Part shown: positions 21,626 through 34,214 of the stretch, piece by piece
How the letters are laid out: every line of letters starts with the position of its first letter
How positions within the stretch are numbered: position 1 is the first letter of the stretch
Assembly: GCA_963931865.1 (NCBI GenBank)
Contig: OZ007516.1
Coordinates: 979,883 to 1,043,882, forward strand
Source: Axinella damicornis
Taxonomy: Eukaryota > Porifera > Demospongiae > Axinellida > Axinellidae
Reading direction: 5' to 3'
DNA: 64,000 nucleotides
Notes under the pieces: generated by a model
What the model saw: only the letters and a program-made list of their open reading frames with translations
Told to the model about the DNA's origin: nothing
The model's database searches: none
Made by a program: the position numbers and the translations under genes

Positions 21626-22734
21626 AAGAATTTACGGAATCCCACACTTTAGAAATGAATGATGTGTTTTGCTGTAGATATTCTGCATGAAATAGTTTGT
21701 TGGGCATGCGAATCCTGTGGGCATGTTGTTTGCTGATGGCTGTATATGTACCAACTATTGCCTCATTCCCAGGCCTCCGTCCAGATTTTATCTCGCAGCC
21801 GTGGAAAAAAGGAGGCCTGGGAACGAGGCTAATGGTCAAGATCCTGCTGCCTCCAACTTAAGGAGAGTTGCTTTAAAATTGGTAGGCATAATTTTATAGT
21901 CTTCATAGTTCAATTTGTGTGCAGAGACGCTGTTTTGATATCACTGTATCCTCTAAAATTTATGTGTATGTATGTACCGTAAATTCACTATAGCTATAAT
22001 ACAGGTTGAATAAGATCATCCCAGAAGACATGTATAATTATATAGGCGGCCCAAACATCATTTTGGAACTTGCATGAAGTTAATGCTATGTTTGTCATTA
22101 TCCTGACCCCCATTGCTGTAAAATATCATCATGCATGTATGCAGAGAAGCAGTAAAAGAGAGTGTATTTGTGTGGTGTTGGGACCGTGGCCTAGGCCCAA
22201 GATGGGCCGGGGAACATTAACGAGGCTAGCCATGGCCAAGATCATACTTGGATGTGGACTGATTCACTTGTGTGCCAACTTGTTGAGATCACTTGAGTAC
22301 ATGCAGATTCTGTTGTGAAGTGGTATCCAAACAGTGAAGCTTGTAGCTATTTAGCTAATTGAGTGTGTATTTACTTGAGCACTTTTAGGTTGTCATAAAA
22401 AATAACATAGCTAGCTAAACGTACATGTATAAGCTTACGTGTTCAGTTATAATGAGTAAACCCTGAACTGGAAGGCCTAACACAAACGGGCGCGGAAATG
22501 ATCCTACTAGCTAGTAACCAGCCACTTCAGTGATCGAGTTTTCTCTAATGCATCACTCCCAACCAGAACCTTTGAAGATTCAGCTACAGTGATATGACGG
22601 CTAATTGACAAACAATAACAATCCTATAATTATTATACCTCTAACAAGACTATGTACGCCATGTGGATGTGTGTAATCCAGCCTTTATCCACTGTGTTGC
22701 ATCTTACACATGTTACAGATTGGATCGTGAATTA
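21626..22734. other. Spacer between copies 3 and 4
   Basis: No coding exon seen. It contains a MITE at 21759-21831, a decayed related hairpin near 22176-22228, and AT-rich sequence. Confidence 0.5.
21759..21831. repeat. Hairpin MITE, CTAGCCTCGTTCCCAGG family
   Basis: Arms TGCCTCATTCCCAGGCCTCC and GGAGGCCTGGGAACGAGGCT surround a loop with CAGATTTTATCTCGCAGCCG. The loop type is shared with the copies at 23190 and 30926. Confidence 0.75.
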
Positions 22735-22869
22735 ACTTATACGTGCGTAGTTCCGTTCCGCGTCCTCGAGTCGGCGCATCGATACTCGGTATTCAGTCTG
22801 TGACGCTAGCTATAGCACTAGCTAGCTGCTACAGTGAGCTTGAGTGACTGACTAGCTGTATAATATACC
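22735..22869 (+). promoter_or_regulatory. Probable promoter of copy 4, conserved with copy 5
   Basis: The block with TTCCGTTCCGCGTCCTCGAG, TCGGCGCATCGATACTCGGT and ATTCAGTCTGTGACGCTAGC is almost unchanged at 30475-30602, directly before copy 5 exon 1. It is CpG-containing and ends just before the ATG. There is no TATA box at a standard place. Confidence 0.4.
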
Positions 22870-25800
22870 ATGTCTCAGTACAGCTGTTGCCATGAAGGTT
22901 GCTGGGGAAGAAAGAGTGTTAATCCAGGTAATGTTTATCAAGGCGACAGTTAGCTACCAATAATATTTAGCTATGTTTTGCTCGCACTGATTTTTTCTAC
23001 GAATATTTGTTGCAAATAAGTAAACAGGATCGAGAAACCAGTAGCCGAAGGCTAATACAAGGGACCCCTAATTTGCATGCACAAGACACACGCGTACTCA
23101 AACTCTGCCTGAGATCCTGTATTGATGACTGTCCACTTCTGTAAAGTCGGTCCACATTCCTGCATACGAAGTGGGATGCATGGGTGGGACTAGCCTTGTT
23201 CCCAGGCCTCCACCCAGATTTTCTCTTGCAGTCGTGGAGAAAAAGGCCCGGGAACGAGGCTAGAGTACAGTCATATGGATTATTTTACCTGATAAGTACC
23301 TTATAATTATTGAGGAGTGAACTCGAGTGAGCAGCCTGTATGCGTATATATCTACATATATAGCCGGCGGGTTATGTTGCACGTACAGTAATAATCAGTA
23401 TTACAAGGTAATTGTTCCATCAGGGAAACCCCTCAGGTCAAATTCCATTACCGTGGTGAAGTAGGAGCATCCTATAAAGAGTAGGGGCAACCCTTTCTGG
23501 CCAATCTCCTATATAGCCTCTGATGGGTGCACAATTGCATTGCTCATAATTATAGTGTCAGAATAAGGGGCAAACATCTGTTGTTCAAGGCCCAATTCCA
23601 TGCATATCCAACCACATACACACTGTTCATTAGCATATCCAACCACATACACACTGTTCATTAGCCAAGGAGCTCTGGAGATTGAGGGTGAACTTCTTTG
23701 TTTTGTTGGTACTTGCACTTTCAAGTATTGGCTACGTATCACCTCTGGCATCACTCCACCAGTTTGTCACCAACCCAACACTGGAAGAGCAGAATGGAAC
23801 ACGGATGGTGCAGGTTTAACAGATGCATAGCACACACAGCTGTTCCACTAGTAGTGAAACTGAATGTTTCATGTACTATGTACCTATGCATGTACATGAC
23901 TGTACCTATGTAATGTTGAGTCACCAAGTGGGCTTGGAACGCAGCTTGAGTGGACATCTCTACGTGGCAATTCATGCATGACCCAGTGTGAATTTTGGTG
24001 TACTGTGTGGGTGTTAACCTTTGACCTCCTTTCAGATTCTACCTGGTCTTGGACAGTCAGAGTTCTTTTATTCCTGGGTTGTGACTGCTTTCAGCATTGG
24101 AGAAGTGACCTTTGCACTTGTATATGCCTACCTCTTCCACGTGGTTCCATACACTTACATATTTCTGTCCCTCATTGTGAGCTACATACTGAGCTCCATA
24201 CTGTATGCTGTGGCCTCAAGTGGATGGATGATTTTTGTCGCAAGGTTTCTGGTTGGAGGGAGCAGTGTTATGTGTGAGTCAGCTTTGTATGTGTACGTTG
24301 CTGAAAGAGAAGTGGACTATGAAACAGCCTACTATGCAACACAAGACCACATGGATGATGCTGGCAGCAGTAAGAAACAAAGAAAGTTGAAGGAAAAGAT
24401 GTATTCATATCGTACCATTTGTGTTGGTACTGCAGCTCTGATTGGCACAGGTAATGCTGGTCTGCTTACTCTGATGATCCTGTTCTGATTGCAGTATCAA
24501 TAACAATAATTATCCCTTAGCAACCACTTATGGTGTATGCCGTAGTAGCTAGCTTGCCTTTCTTATGATTGCAGGCATTAGTACTCTTGCTGCATATACG
24601 GGTGGTGCTAACCAGTTCCACTGGATTGGCTGGTACAATGTGGCCATTGGAGGAGCACTACTTTGTGTGCTGATTGCTCTTTTCCGTGGGGAGTGTGCGT
24701 GGAAGAAACCAGAGATGAAGTGCACAACAACCAAATGCAGTAGCTTGAAGTCTAACAAGACAGTGGCCCTGACTGGATCTGTGGTAATCAAGTTGCTAAT
24801 TCCATTGTATAACAGTTGACGTTTCCTGGCACAACATTAAGAGGCTAGCACTTATGGCTCAAAACTTAGTACAGCAACATCTGCAGTGCATGAGTTGGTT
24901 GATTCTAACTTGTAACCCATAGTCTTGGTGTCTTCCTGCAGGTACTTGTGTTCTTTACAGTAGCAGCGTATGCAACAGAGTCTAACTATGGTGTGCTGGA
25001 CACGCTTGTCAACCCCATTCTCAGTGATTACTTCGGCTTCACTGAAAAGGAAACCAGCTACTATTTTGTGGGGTTGATGCTTGTATACACGACAGGTTCA
25101 CTGCTGCTGTAAGTTAAAGGATGTCGTGTGCATGTATAGCTCATATGAGTACACTTGTATGGTAACCACTGACCTTTCCTTTCAGAGTTATAATACAAGA
25201 ATTCAAGATTAATAATCGCATGATAGCCATGCTTGGAGTCACGGCCTGCGTTGTTGGTGCAGCTCTCATTGCAGACTGGCAGGCAATAGGATTTGACCCT
25301 TGCACACAATTCAGCCTCTTCCACCACCCGGACCTAATGAATGAATCTAAAATTTGTCTCAACAACTATGATGCCTCCAATCTGAAAACTCACATCAACA
25401 CCAGTAATAATTACTTTCCGTGTGCAAATGTGACTCTACTGCGGGAAGTGTGCGAGTCATTGGGTGATACCAAGTATCACTGCTACTGGAATCAGCACTC
25501 AAGAGTGACTGGGGAGGAATGTCACGCATGTCCTTCCATCTGCCGTGGCGAGTACAAGTCCCTCAACCTTGCACAGTTTGGAATTGGATCAGTGTCGATT
25601 CTGTTTGGTATTCCAGTGATCAGGACTGCACTAATAATCGTGATAGCCAGTAACCTCAGTACAGGGATTCGGGTAAGAACCATACCATTATGTACCATTG
25701 TAAGCGTGTCAACTTCTCCGTTATCATGACACTCCTACAGGGTGTGTTCTTAGGCATCGTCAATGCACTGGGTGGTCTTGCCAGGATCGTAACACCCATC

Positions 25801-26512
25801 TGGAGTAAGTACAGCTATCTATGTTGTATACTAATTAATACATGGTATTCCATGCCAAGAGATGAAGATAAAGTTGTGTTTATTTTCAGGTTGCTTGCTC
25901 GATTTGAAGTCAAAACACATAGGGGCAGTGCCGAACTGTAATAATTCCCGTTTCTCGTCGACCCGTCCAATGAATGCTATTGTGCACTCTGGACTCCAGC
26001 CCTCGGACTGACATTACAAGAAACAGCTTTGAGATTTTTCATTGGGCACTGCCCCCCCCCCCCCCCCCAATGTTTACCTTCTGTGTTGCCTGACGTATCC
26101 ACACATGACCCAGTTCTCCATGCCTTCCCCCTCCTTGTTTGCATACTGATCAAAGATTGGAGTGGGAATGGCCTGGGAACAACTCAGCAGCAAAAAAAGG
26201 ATTTAATATTAACTTAAATGCTTATATGTCCTGAGCTGATGCATGACTGGATGTGTCTCATTCCTCCAATAAACAGTTGATATAGCATATGAGGCAATGG
26301 GAAAACGCACCTTCCTAGCAATGGGAGTGATGGTGGGCTGCTCCCTCCTCGTCCTTGCTGGACTCATTGGACTCTACACAAAGATAGCACCAAGGAAAGA
26401 TTCGGAGGATCAAAGTTCTGGACATGAAACCAAGCGGGATGCTGAAGACAGTGACAGTGGCAATGAGTCCACATCTCTGATTGAGGAGACCAAACAAATG
26501 ATTATTGAGTGA
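22870..26512 (+). CDS. MFSD8/CLN7-like transporter copy 4
   Basis: Eight exons: 22870-22927, 23665-23807, 24036-24450, 24575-24783, 24942-25108, 25186-25672, 25741-25804 and 26277-26512 (TGA), giving 592 residues. It has the short Cys-rich start MSQYSCCHEGCWG. The twelve predicted helices are distributed over exons 2-8 as in copy 3. The exon 6 luminal loop has NxS/T sites and the CHACPSIC motif. The acidic tail carries ESTSLI, a full [DE]xxxL[LI] signal. Exon 2 can end at GTGCAG, or two codons later at GTTTAA; both keep phase. It is nearly identical to copy 5 in coding and flanking DNA, so the two form a recent segmental duplication. Transport substrate cannot be read from sequence. Confidence 0.9.
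23190..23263. repeat. Hairpin MITE, CTAGCCTCGTTCCCAGG family
   Basis: CTAGCCTTGTTCCCAGGCCT pairs with GGCCCGGGAACGAGGCTAG. It lies in intron 1 of copy 4, at the same site as the element at 30926 in copy 5, so it predates that duplication. Confidence 0.8.
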
Positions 26513-29140
26513 AAGTGTACATTCAGGGAATCCCATGCTTGAAAATGGACAGATGTGATTTTGCATTAAAAATTCAGCATGAAATACAGGTTTGTTTGGC
26601 ATACAAATGCTGTGAGCTTGTTGTCTGCTGAATCTCAGTGTTGTTGTCAATTATTTCTTATTGTAATCATTACATTATTGGGTAAGAGTACACAAAACAA
26701 TTGCATTACAAATTAACTATGATTTTGTAATCATTACATGATAAATTAGTGTTCAAATTTTAGGATTAATTATTATTCAATTACTACAGTAGGAAAAATA
26801 TTACTAGTTAAGTAATTACAAACTGGAGATGGTACTAGTAAACTTCTCCTGACAGAATGTACAACAGGATATACAAATACTGCATGCAAAGTAATTTTGT
26901 AATTGTGTATTTAACTACTAGTTTAGCTAACTTAGGAATTACTTACACTACATATGATTCCTGGGAAAGCAGGTAATGATTATTAATCACAGTTCTGGCA
27001 TTTAGTCCATGATTACAAGCAATTAATTACATCAAGTAATCCATTATAGGACAATTACAATTAACAACTACCATTACCACAACACTGCTGCTGATGGTTG
27101 TAGGACCATCACTCTAGAAGCCAATGGTCATATTATGAGAATTTGAATAAGGCATCCTATACCAGATACAGCTAAAGCTCCAGCAGCTTCCTCCGTGCAA
27201 TTAATCAGGGGAGCAAGATCCTCTAAACATCACCCGATCCTGGCAGAACCTATCGAGCTTCAGCTGGCTGAGGGCCACTGTCATTGTTAATTAATTAATT
27301 AATTTCTTAATTAATTAATATATATATTGCATTTTAGATTTCACAATTATAAAAACAAAAACTGAATAGTGAACTGAACATTTCGTAATGTAGCTATTCC
27401 CTATTAACTATTTTTTACTACTCTATACATCAGTATACTTTTCCTTTGTCATTCCTTTGTGTAACTGTCCTCAATACAAACATGCTAAAGGTAGTTATAT
27501 CCATTTACCTACTTCGGTTTGTTTGTGTACTTATAGTCCTCCCTTTCTGCTTAATACATGTGTAGTTAGAGCCTCACCAACAGAAACACTATACTATACA
27601 CCGCATTTGTATACATAATTAATTTGGCATGGCCGCTGTATACAAATGCGGTGTATAGTATAGTGTTTCTGTATAGTGTCACTTTAAGTGATAGAATGAA
27701 CACATAATTTTACAATCTTTGTAGTCTTGCAATTTGGATAGATTGTAGCTGGTGTGTATGTGCAGTGTATGTGCTTTTTACTGTGTGGAAGGAACATCAT
27801 CACACAAGTTAAACCTTAGTGATATGATAATTGACGACATGTGTAGCTAGCTAACTCAATTGTCTGGCCTCATCCAGCTTTTCTGGTTCTGGGTGATTTC
27901 CAAATTGGGGTTGATGTTTCAGTGGCCATGGAAACACATTGTCGTTGAGTTGACTATGCTACTGTCGTACCAGGAGTCGGATCATCTTTTCACATCATCA
28001 TAGCTATTAGGTGAAGCTAGATCTTCCAGTTCAGTATCAAACAAGCATTATTGTGACAACATTAGCGACAGTAAGTTAAGTAGATGTAGTCTCTTACGTT
28101 GTTTCCCTTTAGTACCACTTGTAGTTCGAGTTTCAGGAGGCATGAGTTCAGCGCTGCATGTTAATTAAGCCTGAGTAGCTAACACTGTAGCTACCTACAT
28201 TATTCTCTAGTATGTAATATCCCTCCATGACAGACAGTATTATTAATGAAGCAGAAGGGGAACAATTGCAAGTGTTGAACACAAGAGGGAGGACGGATGA
28301 TACTTTCATGCTACCTCTTTCACATGCAGGTGGCAATCTGTTGTTGTCAATCATGTATTGCATGCCTGTCGATTCCAAGGCTCTGGTCGACCTTAATAAT
28401 CGATCAATGACACTACCACGTTAGGCTTTCTTTGAATTTATAATGCAAAAGTACCCATGCAGCTCGGTTGTTGGTTGCCACAGTTCAGTCGCTAGTCGCA
28501 CTTTTTGATTGAATGTACCTTGTGTGTCAACTAAGATAGTTATAGGAATTCATTTGCCAAGACTCTTGCAACCATGAACCTGTAGCAACAGCTGAGTTTT
28601 GTGAGCACTTATTGGCTGGTACATGTACAATGTACATAATCTTAGCTACATGCTGATTACAAGCTTCACTGTTTGAGGATTGTAGCAAATACAACTTCAC
28701 AACAGAATCTGCATGTACCCAAAGTGATTTCTATACTTGTTGGCTCAGCTCTTATTTTTGTGTTGAATCTGTAGGCCATGCATTTTTGGGTATGTACAGT
28801 ACACCCTATTAGCTACAATGCCATGTAGACATAGAATTATGGTCCTGCTAGAGCTGACTGGTCCCTCATGTTCCTCTCAATTGCAAATAATAACAAGGCT
28901 CAAGGCCAGGCGGTCTACAGGAGAGGGGCATGCACCAGTTTAGAAAATCTGATTTATGTTCTGATAATGCCATTCAATGGTTCATTTGGTGCTTCTCTTG
29001 CAGCTGATCATATTAATTACCTGTCCTGTACATATTGTCCATGCACCCATATGTATGGTATACATCATACTCAGTCTACGCAGCAATCAACTCTTAAGCT
29101 TGCATATAGTGGAACATAGTAGGTTGCAAAGGTAGAGTAC
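26513..29140. other. Spacer after copy 4, duplicated after copy 5
   Basis: No convincing exon. From about 27100 to 29230 it is collinear with 34340-36080. A 65-codon frame at 28227-28424 (starting MTDSIINEAEGEQ) has lost its ATG in the second copy, so it is probably non-coding. About 26640-27100 is AT-rich and repeats TAATTACA-like motifs. Confidence 0.5.
27581..27671. repeat. Fold-back element with 35-bp perfect arms
   Basis: Arms 27581-27615 and 27637-27671 are perfect complements, starting CAGAAACACTATACTATACA. The 21-bp spacer reads TAATTAATTTGGCATGGCCGC. The paralogous site at 34475 keeps one arm and the spacer in the opposite orientation. Confidence 0.9.
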
Positions 29141-29148
29141 TGCAGCTG

Positions 29149-29229
29149 CAATGGAAGAGTGCAATGGAAGAGTGCAATGGAAGAGTGCAATGGAAGAGTG
29201 CAATGGAAGAGTGCAATGGAAGAGTGCAA
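29149..29229 (+). repeat. 13-bp minisatellite CAATGGAAGAGTG, six copies
   Basis: Six near-identical tandem units. The paralogous spacer at 36027-36076 has only about four, so copy number changed after the duplication. Confidence 0.9.
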
Positions 29230-29319
29230 TTACGGCAGTCATGAAAGTTACTGATGCCGAGAGAGAGATTGAAATCGAATCAACAGAAAAAAAGACCATG
29301 CAGCTGCAGTATGCGTTAA

Positions 29320-30068
29320 GGTGGCGGGCAAGCAATGATTACGCGCGCGTGACCGCGCAATAATTGGAGGCGTGGTTCGAGTTCCGAATCACCGTTCTCG
29401 AGCGCTCCAGCAGCAGCCATCCAAGATGCTGTGCCACCTTTCTTCTTCCAAGGCTGCTGGGCATCCATTAACAGCGTGTCTAGTTGAGCGCTACGTTATA
29501 CGTACTTCGTACCGTGACAACGCCAGCTGCAAATCTCGGCGAAATACAGCAGTTTTTTTCTGTACGTCTCAAAAATCAGCTGAACGTATTTACCTAAAAT
29601 GCTCTTCGCAGGCAGCTCTTCCACTGGTTACTCGAGGGGGCTACGTTGTGATATGGCGTTGAACGAACGTCTCATCGTGGTTTCTCCCCTACAAGATGTA
29701 CAAAAACAGGAAAATTGACCTCGCGATAACACTGTTAACTCCGTATCCGGCTAGTTCGGAAGCGTACTTACATAAACTCAACGTAGCCCCCTCCAGACTG
29801 GGCCTGTCTTGATCCTGAGAAAGAACAGTAGCAGTAGCTTGCGTGCAATGAAACTGAGACGTACAGATAAATTATTTAATTCCATCAACGCTGAATAATT
29901 CGCTGTCGCGTTGTTTGCTGCTCCAGAACATCCTGGCTTGGTACATAAGTAGCACTTACCATGAAGTGTTTGATTGCCACATTTGGTTTCCATTCATGGC
30001 AGGACTTGCAGGTTACAACATATTTTAGATGACATAATTATTAATTCCAAAATCACTTGCCCGCCACC
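29320..30068. mobile_element. Non-autonomous DNA transposon with TTAA target duplication
   Basis: The left end is GGTGGCGGGCAAGCAATGATT and the right end is the complement of GGTGGCGGGCAAGTGATT, a 13-bp perfect terminal inverted repeat. TTAA flanks both sides (29316-29319 and 30069-30072). The paralogous spacer near 36158 reads GCGTTAATGACTC without the insert, the intact empty site. TTAA duplication is typical of piggyBac-type elements, although those usually begin CCC. No transposase frame is visible in 749 bp. An internal inverted pair (GGGGGCTACGTTG near 29636 and its complement near 29780) adds secondary structure. Confidence 0.85.
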
Positions 30069-30474
30069 TTAATGACTCTTTGAGTAAATATCTGCCAGCA
30101 TTTTAAGAGGGTTTTTGCATTACAAGAGTAGTCTCATGTACCTCAGCTATATGCTGAAGTACCTGCGCTGCATAATTATGCATGCATACTCCGACGTCAC
30201 GTGCACAGTGTTATCCGGCCCGGCCAGCCGGCCGGCCGGCGCGCGCGGCCGCGCCGGCCGATCGCAGTACTCAAAATCGCTAGTGCCTAGCTACATAGTT
30301 AGCTACGTACGATCAAGGGCGTATCGAGCCGCCGAAGGCGGCGAGAGGGCATGTAACTCCGCAAACGGCATAATCCAAATCGATTCTGCGCCATAAGCTT
30401 ATGTGTGTAATCATGTTGCATTGCACAAAGAACTTACACATGTCTAAGCCTTGCATGTTACACTGGTGAATTAA
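30069..30474. other. GC-rich palindromic block upstream of copy 5
   Basis: Contains GTCACGTGCACAGTG at 30196 (E-box, CLEAR-like) followed by a CGCG/GGCC-rich palindromic run at about 30215-30262. A shorter version stands at 36295-36352, just before copy 6. No exon seen. Confidence 0.45.
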
Positions 30475-30602
30475 CTTACGTGTGTACCGGTTCCGTTCCG
30501 CGTCCTCGAGTCGGCGCATCGATACTCGGTATTCAGTCTGTGACGCTAGCTATAGCGCTAGCTAGCTGCTACAGTGAGCTTTAGTGGCTGTTATGATCTA
30601 CT
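30475..30602 (+). promoter_or_regulatory. Probable promoter of copy 5
   Basis: Duplicate of the copy 4 upstream block (GTTCCGCGTCCTCGAGTCGG and GACGCTAGCTATAGCGCTAG), conserved up to the ATG. Confidence 0.4.
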
Positions 30603-33600
30603 ATGTCTCAGTACAGCTGTTGCCATGCAGGCTGCTGGGAAAGAAAGAGTGTTAATCCAGGTAATGTTTGTCAAGGCGACAGTTAGCTGCTATGTTTTGC
30701 ACGCATTGATTTTTTTCTACGAATATTTGTTGCAAATAAGTAAACAGGAGAAACCAGTAGCCGAAGGCTAATACTGGGGACCCCTAATTTGCATGCACAA
30801 GACACACACGTACTCAAAACTTTAAAAAAAAAAAAACTGCCTGAGATCCTGCATTGGTGTTCACGACTGTCCATTGACCTGTAAAGTCAGTCCACATTCC
30901 TGCATATGAAGTGGGATGGGTGGGACTAGCCTCGTTCCCAGGCCTCCACCCAGATTTTCTCTTGCAGTCGTGGAGAAAAAGGTCCGGGAACGAGGCTAGA
31001 GTACAGCCATATGGATTATTTTACCTGATAATTATTGAGGAGTGAACTCGAGTGAGCAGCCTGTATGCGTATATATCTACATATGCAGAGCCGGCGGTCA
31101 TTCATGTACAGTAATAATCAGTATTACAAGGTAATTGTTCCATCAGGGAAACCCCTCAGGTCAAATTCCATTACCATGGTGAAGTAGGAGCATCCTATAC
31201 AGATAGGGGCAACCCTTTCTATTGTCTCCTATATAGCCTCTGATGGTTGCACAATTGCAAGTTAATACTGCAATGTTCATAATAATTATTATAGTGTCAG
31301 AATAAGGGGCAAACATCTGTTGTTCAAGGCCCAATTCCATGCATATCCAACCACATACACACTGTTCATTAGCCAAGGAGCTCTGGAGATTGAGGGTGAA
31401 CTTCTTTGCTTTGTTGGTACTTGCATTTTCAAGCATTGGCTACGTATCACCTCTGGCATCACTCCACCAGTTTGTCACCAACCCAACACTGGAAGAGCAG
31501 AATGGAACACGGATGGTGCAGGTTTAACAGATGCATAGCACACACAGCTGTTCCACTATAGTAGTGAAACTGAATGTTTCAAATACTATGTACTTATGCA
31601 TGTACATGACTGTACCTATGTAATGTTGAGTCACCAAGTGGGCTTGGAACGCAGCTTGCAATTGAGTGGACATCTCTATGTGGCAATTCATGCATGACCC
31701 AGTGTGAACTTTGGTGTACTGTGTGGGTGTTAACCTTTGACCTCCTTTAATTTCAAATTCTACCTGGCCTTGGACAGTCAGAGTTCTTTTATTCCTGGGT
31801 TGTGACTGCTTACAGCATTGGAGAAGTGACCTTTGCACTTGTATATGCCTACCTCTTCCACGTGGTTCCATACACTTACATATTTCTGTCCCTCATTGTG
31901 AGCTACGTACTGAGCTCCATACTGTATGCTGTGGCCTCAAGTGGATGGATGATATTTGTCGCAAGGTTTCTGGTGGGAGGGAGCAGTATTATGTATGAGT
32001 CAGCTTTGTATGTGTACGTTGCTGAAAGAGAAGTGGACTATGAAAGAGCCTACCATGCAACACAAGACAACATGGATGATGCTGGCGGCAGTAAGAAACA
32101 AAGAAAGTTGAAGGAAAAGATGTATTCATATCATACCATTTGTGTTGGTGCTGCATCTCTGATTGGCACAGGTAATGCTGGTCTGCTTACTCTGATGATC
32201 CTGTTCTGATTGCAGTATCAATTATCCCTTAAGCAACCACTTATGGTGTATGCCGTAGTAGCTAGCTTGCCTTTCTTATGATTGCAGGCATTAGTACTCT
32301 TGCTGCATATACGGGTGGTGCTAACCAGTTCCACTGGATTGGCTGGTACAATGTGGCCATTGGAGGAGCACTACTTTGTGTGCAGATTGCTCTTTTCCAT
32401 GGGGAGTGTGCGTGGAAGAAACCGGAGATGAAGTGCACAACAACCAAATGCAGTAGCTTGAAGTCTAACAAGACAGTGGCCCTGACTGGTTCTGTGGTAA
32501 TTACCCATAACAAGTTGCTAATTCCATTGTATAACGTTTCCTGGCACAACATTAAGAGGCTAGCACTTATGGCTCAAAACTTAGTACAGCAACATCTGCA
32601 GTGCATGAGTTGGTCGATTCTAACTTGTAACCCATAGTCTTGGTGTCTTCCTGCAGGTACTTGTGTTCTTTACAGTAGCAGCGTATGCAACGGAGTCTAA
32701 CTTTGGTGTGCTGGACACGCTTGTCAACCCAATCCTCAGTGATTACTTCGGCTTCACTGAAAAGGAAAACAGCTACTATTTTGTGGGGTTGATGCTTGTA
32801 TACACAACAGGTTCTCTGCTGCTGTAAGTTAAAGGATGTCGCGTGCATGTATAGCTCATATGAGTACACTTTCAGGATCTTGTATGGTAACCATTGACCT
32901 TTCCTTTCAGAGTTATAATACAAGAATTCAAGATTAATAATCGCATGATAGCCATGCTTGGAGCCACGGCCTGCGTTGTTGGTGCAGCTCTCATTGCAGA
33001 CTGGCAGGCAATTGGAAATGACCCATGCACCCAATTCAGCCCCTTCCACCACCCGGAGCTAATGAATGAATCTAAAATTTGTCTCAACAACTATGATGCC
33101 TCCAATCTGAAAACTCACGTCAACACCAGTAATAATTACTTTCCGTGTGCAAATGTGACTCTACTGCGGGCAGTGTGTGAGTCATTGGGTGATACCAAGT
33201 ATCACTGCTACTGGAATCAGCACTCAAGAGTGACTGGGGAGGAATGTCACGCATGTCCGTCCATCTGCCGCGGCGAGTACAAGTCCCTCAACCTTGCACA
33301 GTTTGGAGTTGGATCAGTGTCGATTCTGTTTGGTATTCCGTTGATCAGAACTGCACTAATAATCGTGATAGCCAGTAACCTCAGTTCAGGAATTCAGGTA
33401 AGAATAATACCATTATGTACCATTGTAAGTGTGTCAACTTCTCCGTTATCATGACACTACTGCAGGGTGTGTTCTTAGGCATCGTCAATGCACTGGGTGG
33501 TCTTGCCAGGATGGTAACACCCATCTGGAGTAAGTACAGCTATATAGTACATCCATGCCAAGAGATGAAGATGAAGTTGTCAGGTTGCTTGCTCGATTTG

Positions 33601-34214
33601 AAGTCAAAATGCATAGGGGCAGTGCCGAACTGTAATAATTCCCATTTCTCGTCGACCCGTCCATGGCATTGTGAACAATGATGCTATTGATGTGCTCTGG
33701 ACTCCATCCCTCGGACTGACATTACAAGAAAGAGCTTTGAGGTTTTCCATTGGGCACCCCCCCCCCCCCCCCAATGTTTACCTTCTGTGTTGCCTGACGT
33801 AACCACACATGACTCAGTTCTCCACGCCTTCCCCTTCCTTGTTTGCATACTGATCAAAGATTGGAGTGGGAACGGCCTGGGAACAACTCAGCAGCAAAAA
33901 GGATTTAATATTAACTTAAATGCTTATATGTCCTGAGCTGATGCATGACTGGATGTGTCTCATTCCTCCAATACACAGTTGATATAGCATATGAGGCAAT
34001 GGGGAAACGCACCTTCCTAGCAATGGGAGTGATGGCAGGCTGCTCCCTCATTGTCCTTGCTGGATTCATTGGACTTTACACAAAGATAGCACCACGGAAA
34101 GATTCGGAGGATCAAAGTTCTGGACATGAAACCAAGCGGGATACTGAAGACAGTGACTGTGGCTATGAGTCCACATCTCTGATTGAGGAGACCAAACAAA
34201 TGATTATTGAGTGA
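30603..34214 (+). CDS. MFSD8/CLN7-like transporter copy 5, exon 3 acceptor damaged
   Basis: Exons by homology: 30603-30660, 31373-31515, 31757-32171, 32288-32496, 32657-32823, 32911-33397, 33466-33529 and 33979-34214 (TGA). They would give 592 residues, closely matching copy 4. The acceptor of exon 3 is altered: where copy 4 has TTTCAG before ATTCTACC, this copy has TTTCAA. Extending upstream meets an in-frame TAA. The next AG (31776-31777, after CTTGGACAG) would start exon 3 at 31778, drop seven codons (ILPGLGQ) and keep the frame. All other splice sites and frames are intact, including the ESTSLI tail signal. It is either a slightly shortened functional protein or a very young pseudogene. 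Exon 1 encodes MSQYSCCHAGCWERK. Confidence 0.8.
30926..30999. repeat. Hairpin MITE, CTAGCCTCGTTCCCAGG family
   Basis: Orthologous in position to the MITE at 23190, in intron 1 of copy 5. The left arm here is canonical, CTAGCCTCGTTCCCAGG. Confidence 0.8.

Noticed and set aside
28227..28424. 65-codon frame starting MTDSIINEAEGEQ
   Set aside because: The duplicated spacer at 35100 has lost the ATG and diverges by indels, as expected for non-coding DNA.
29372..29662. 96-codon frame inside the TTAA element
   Set aside because: No transposase motif; the interior is structured by inverted repeats.
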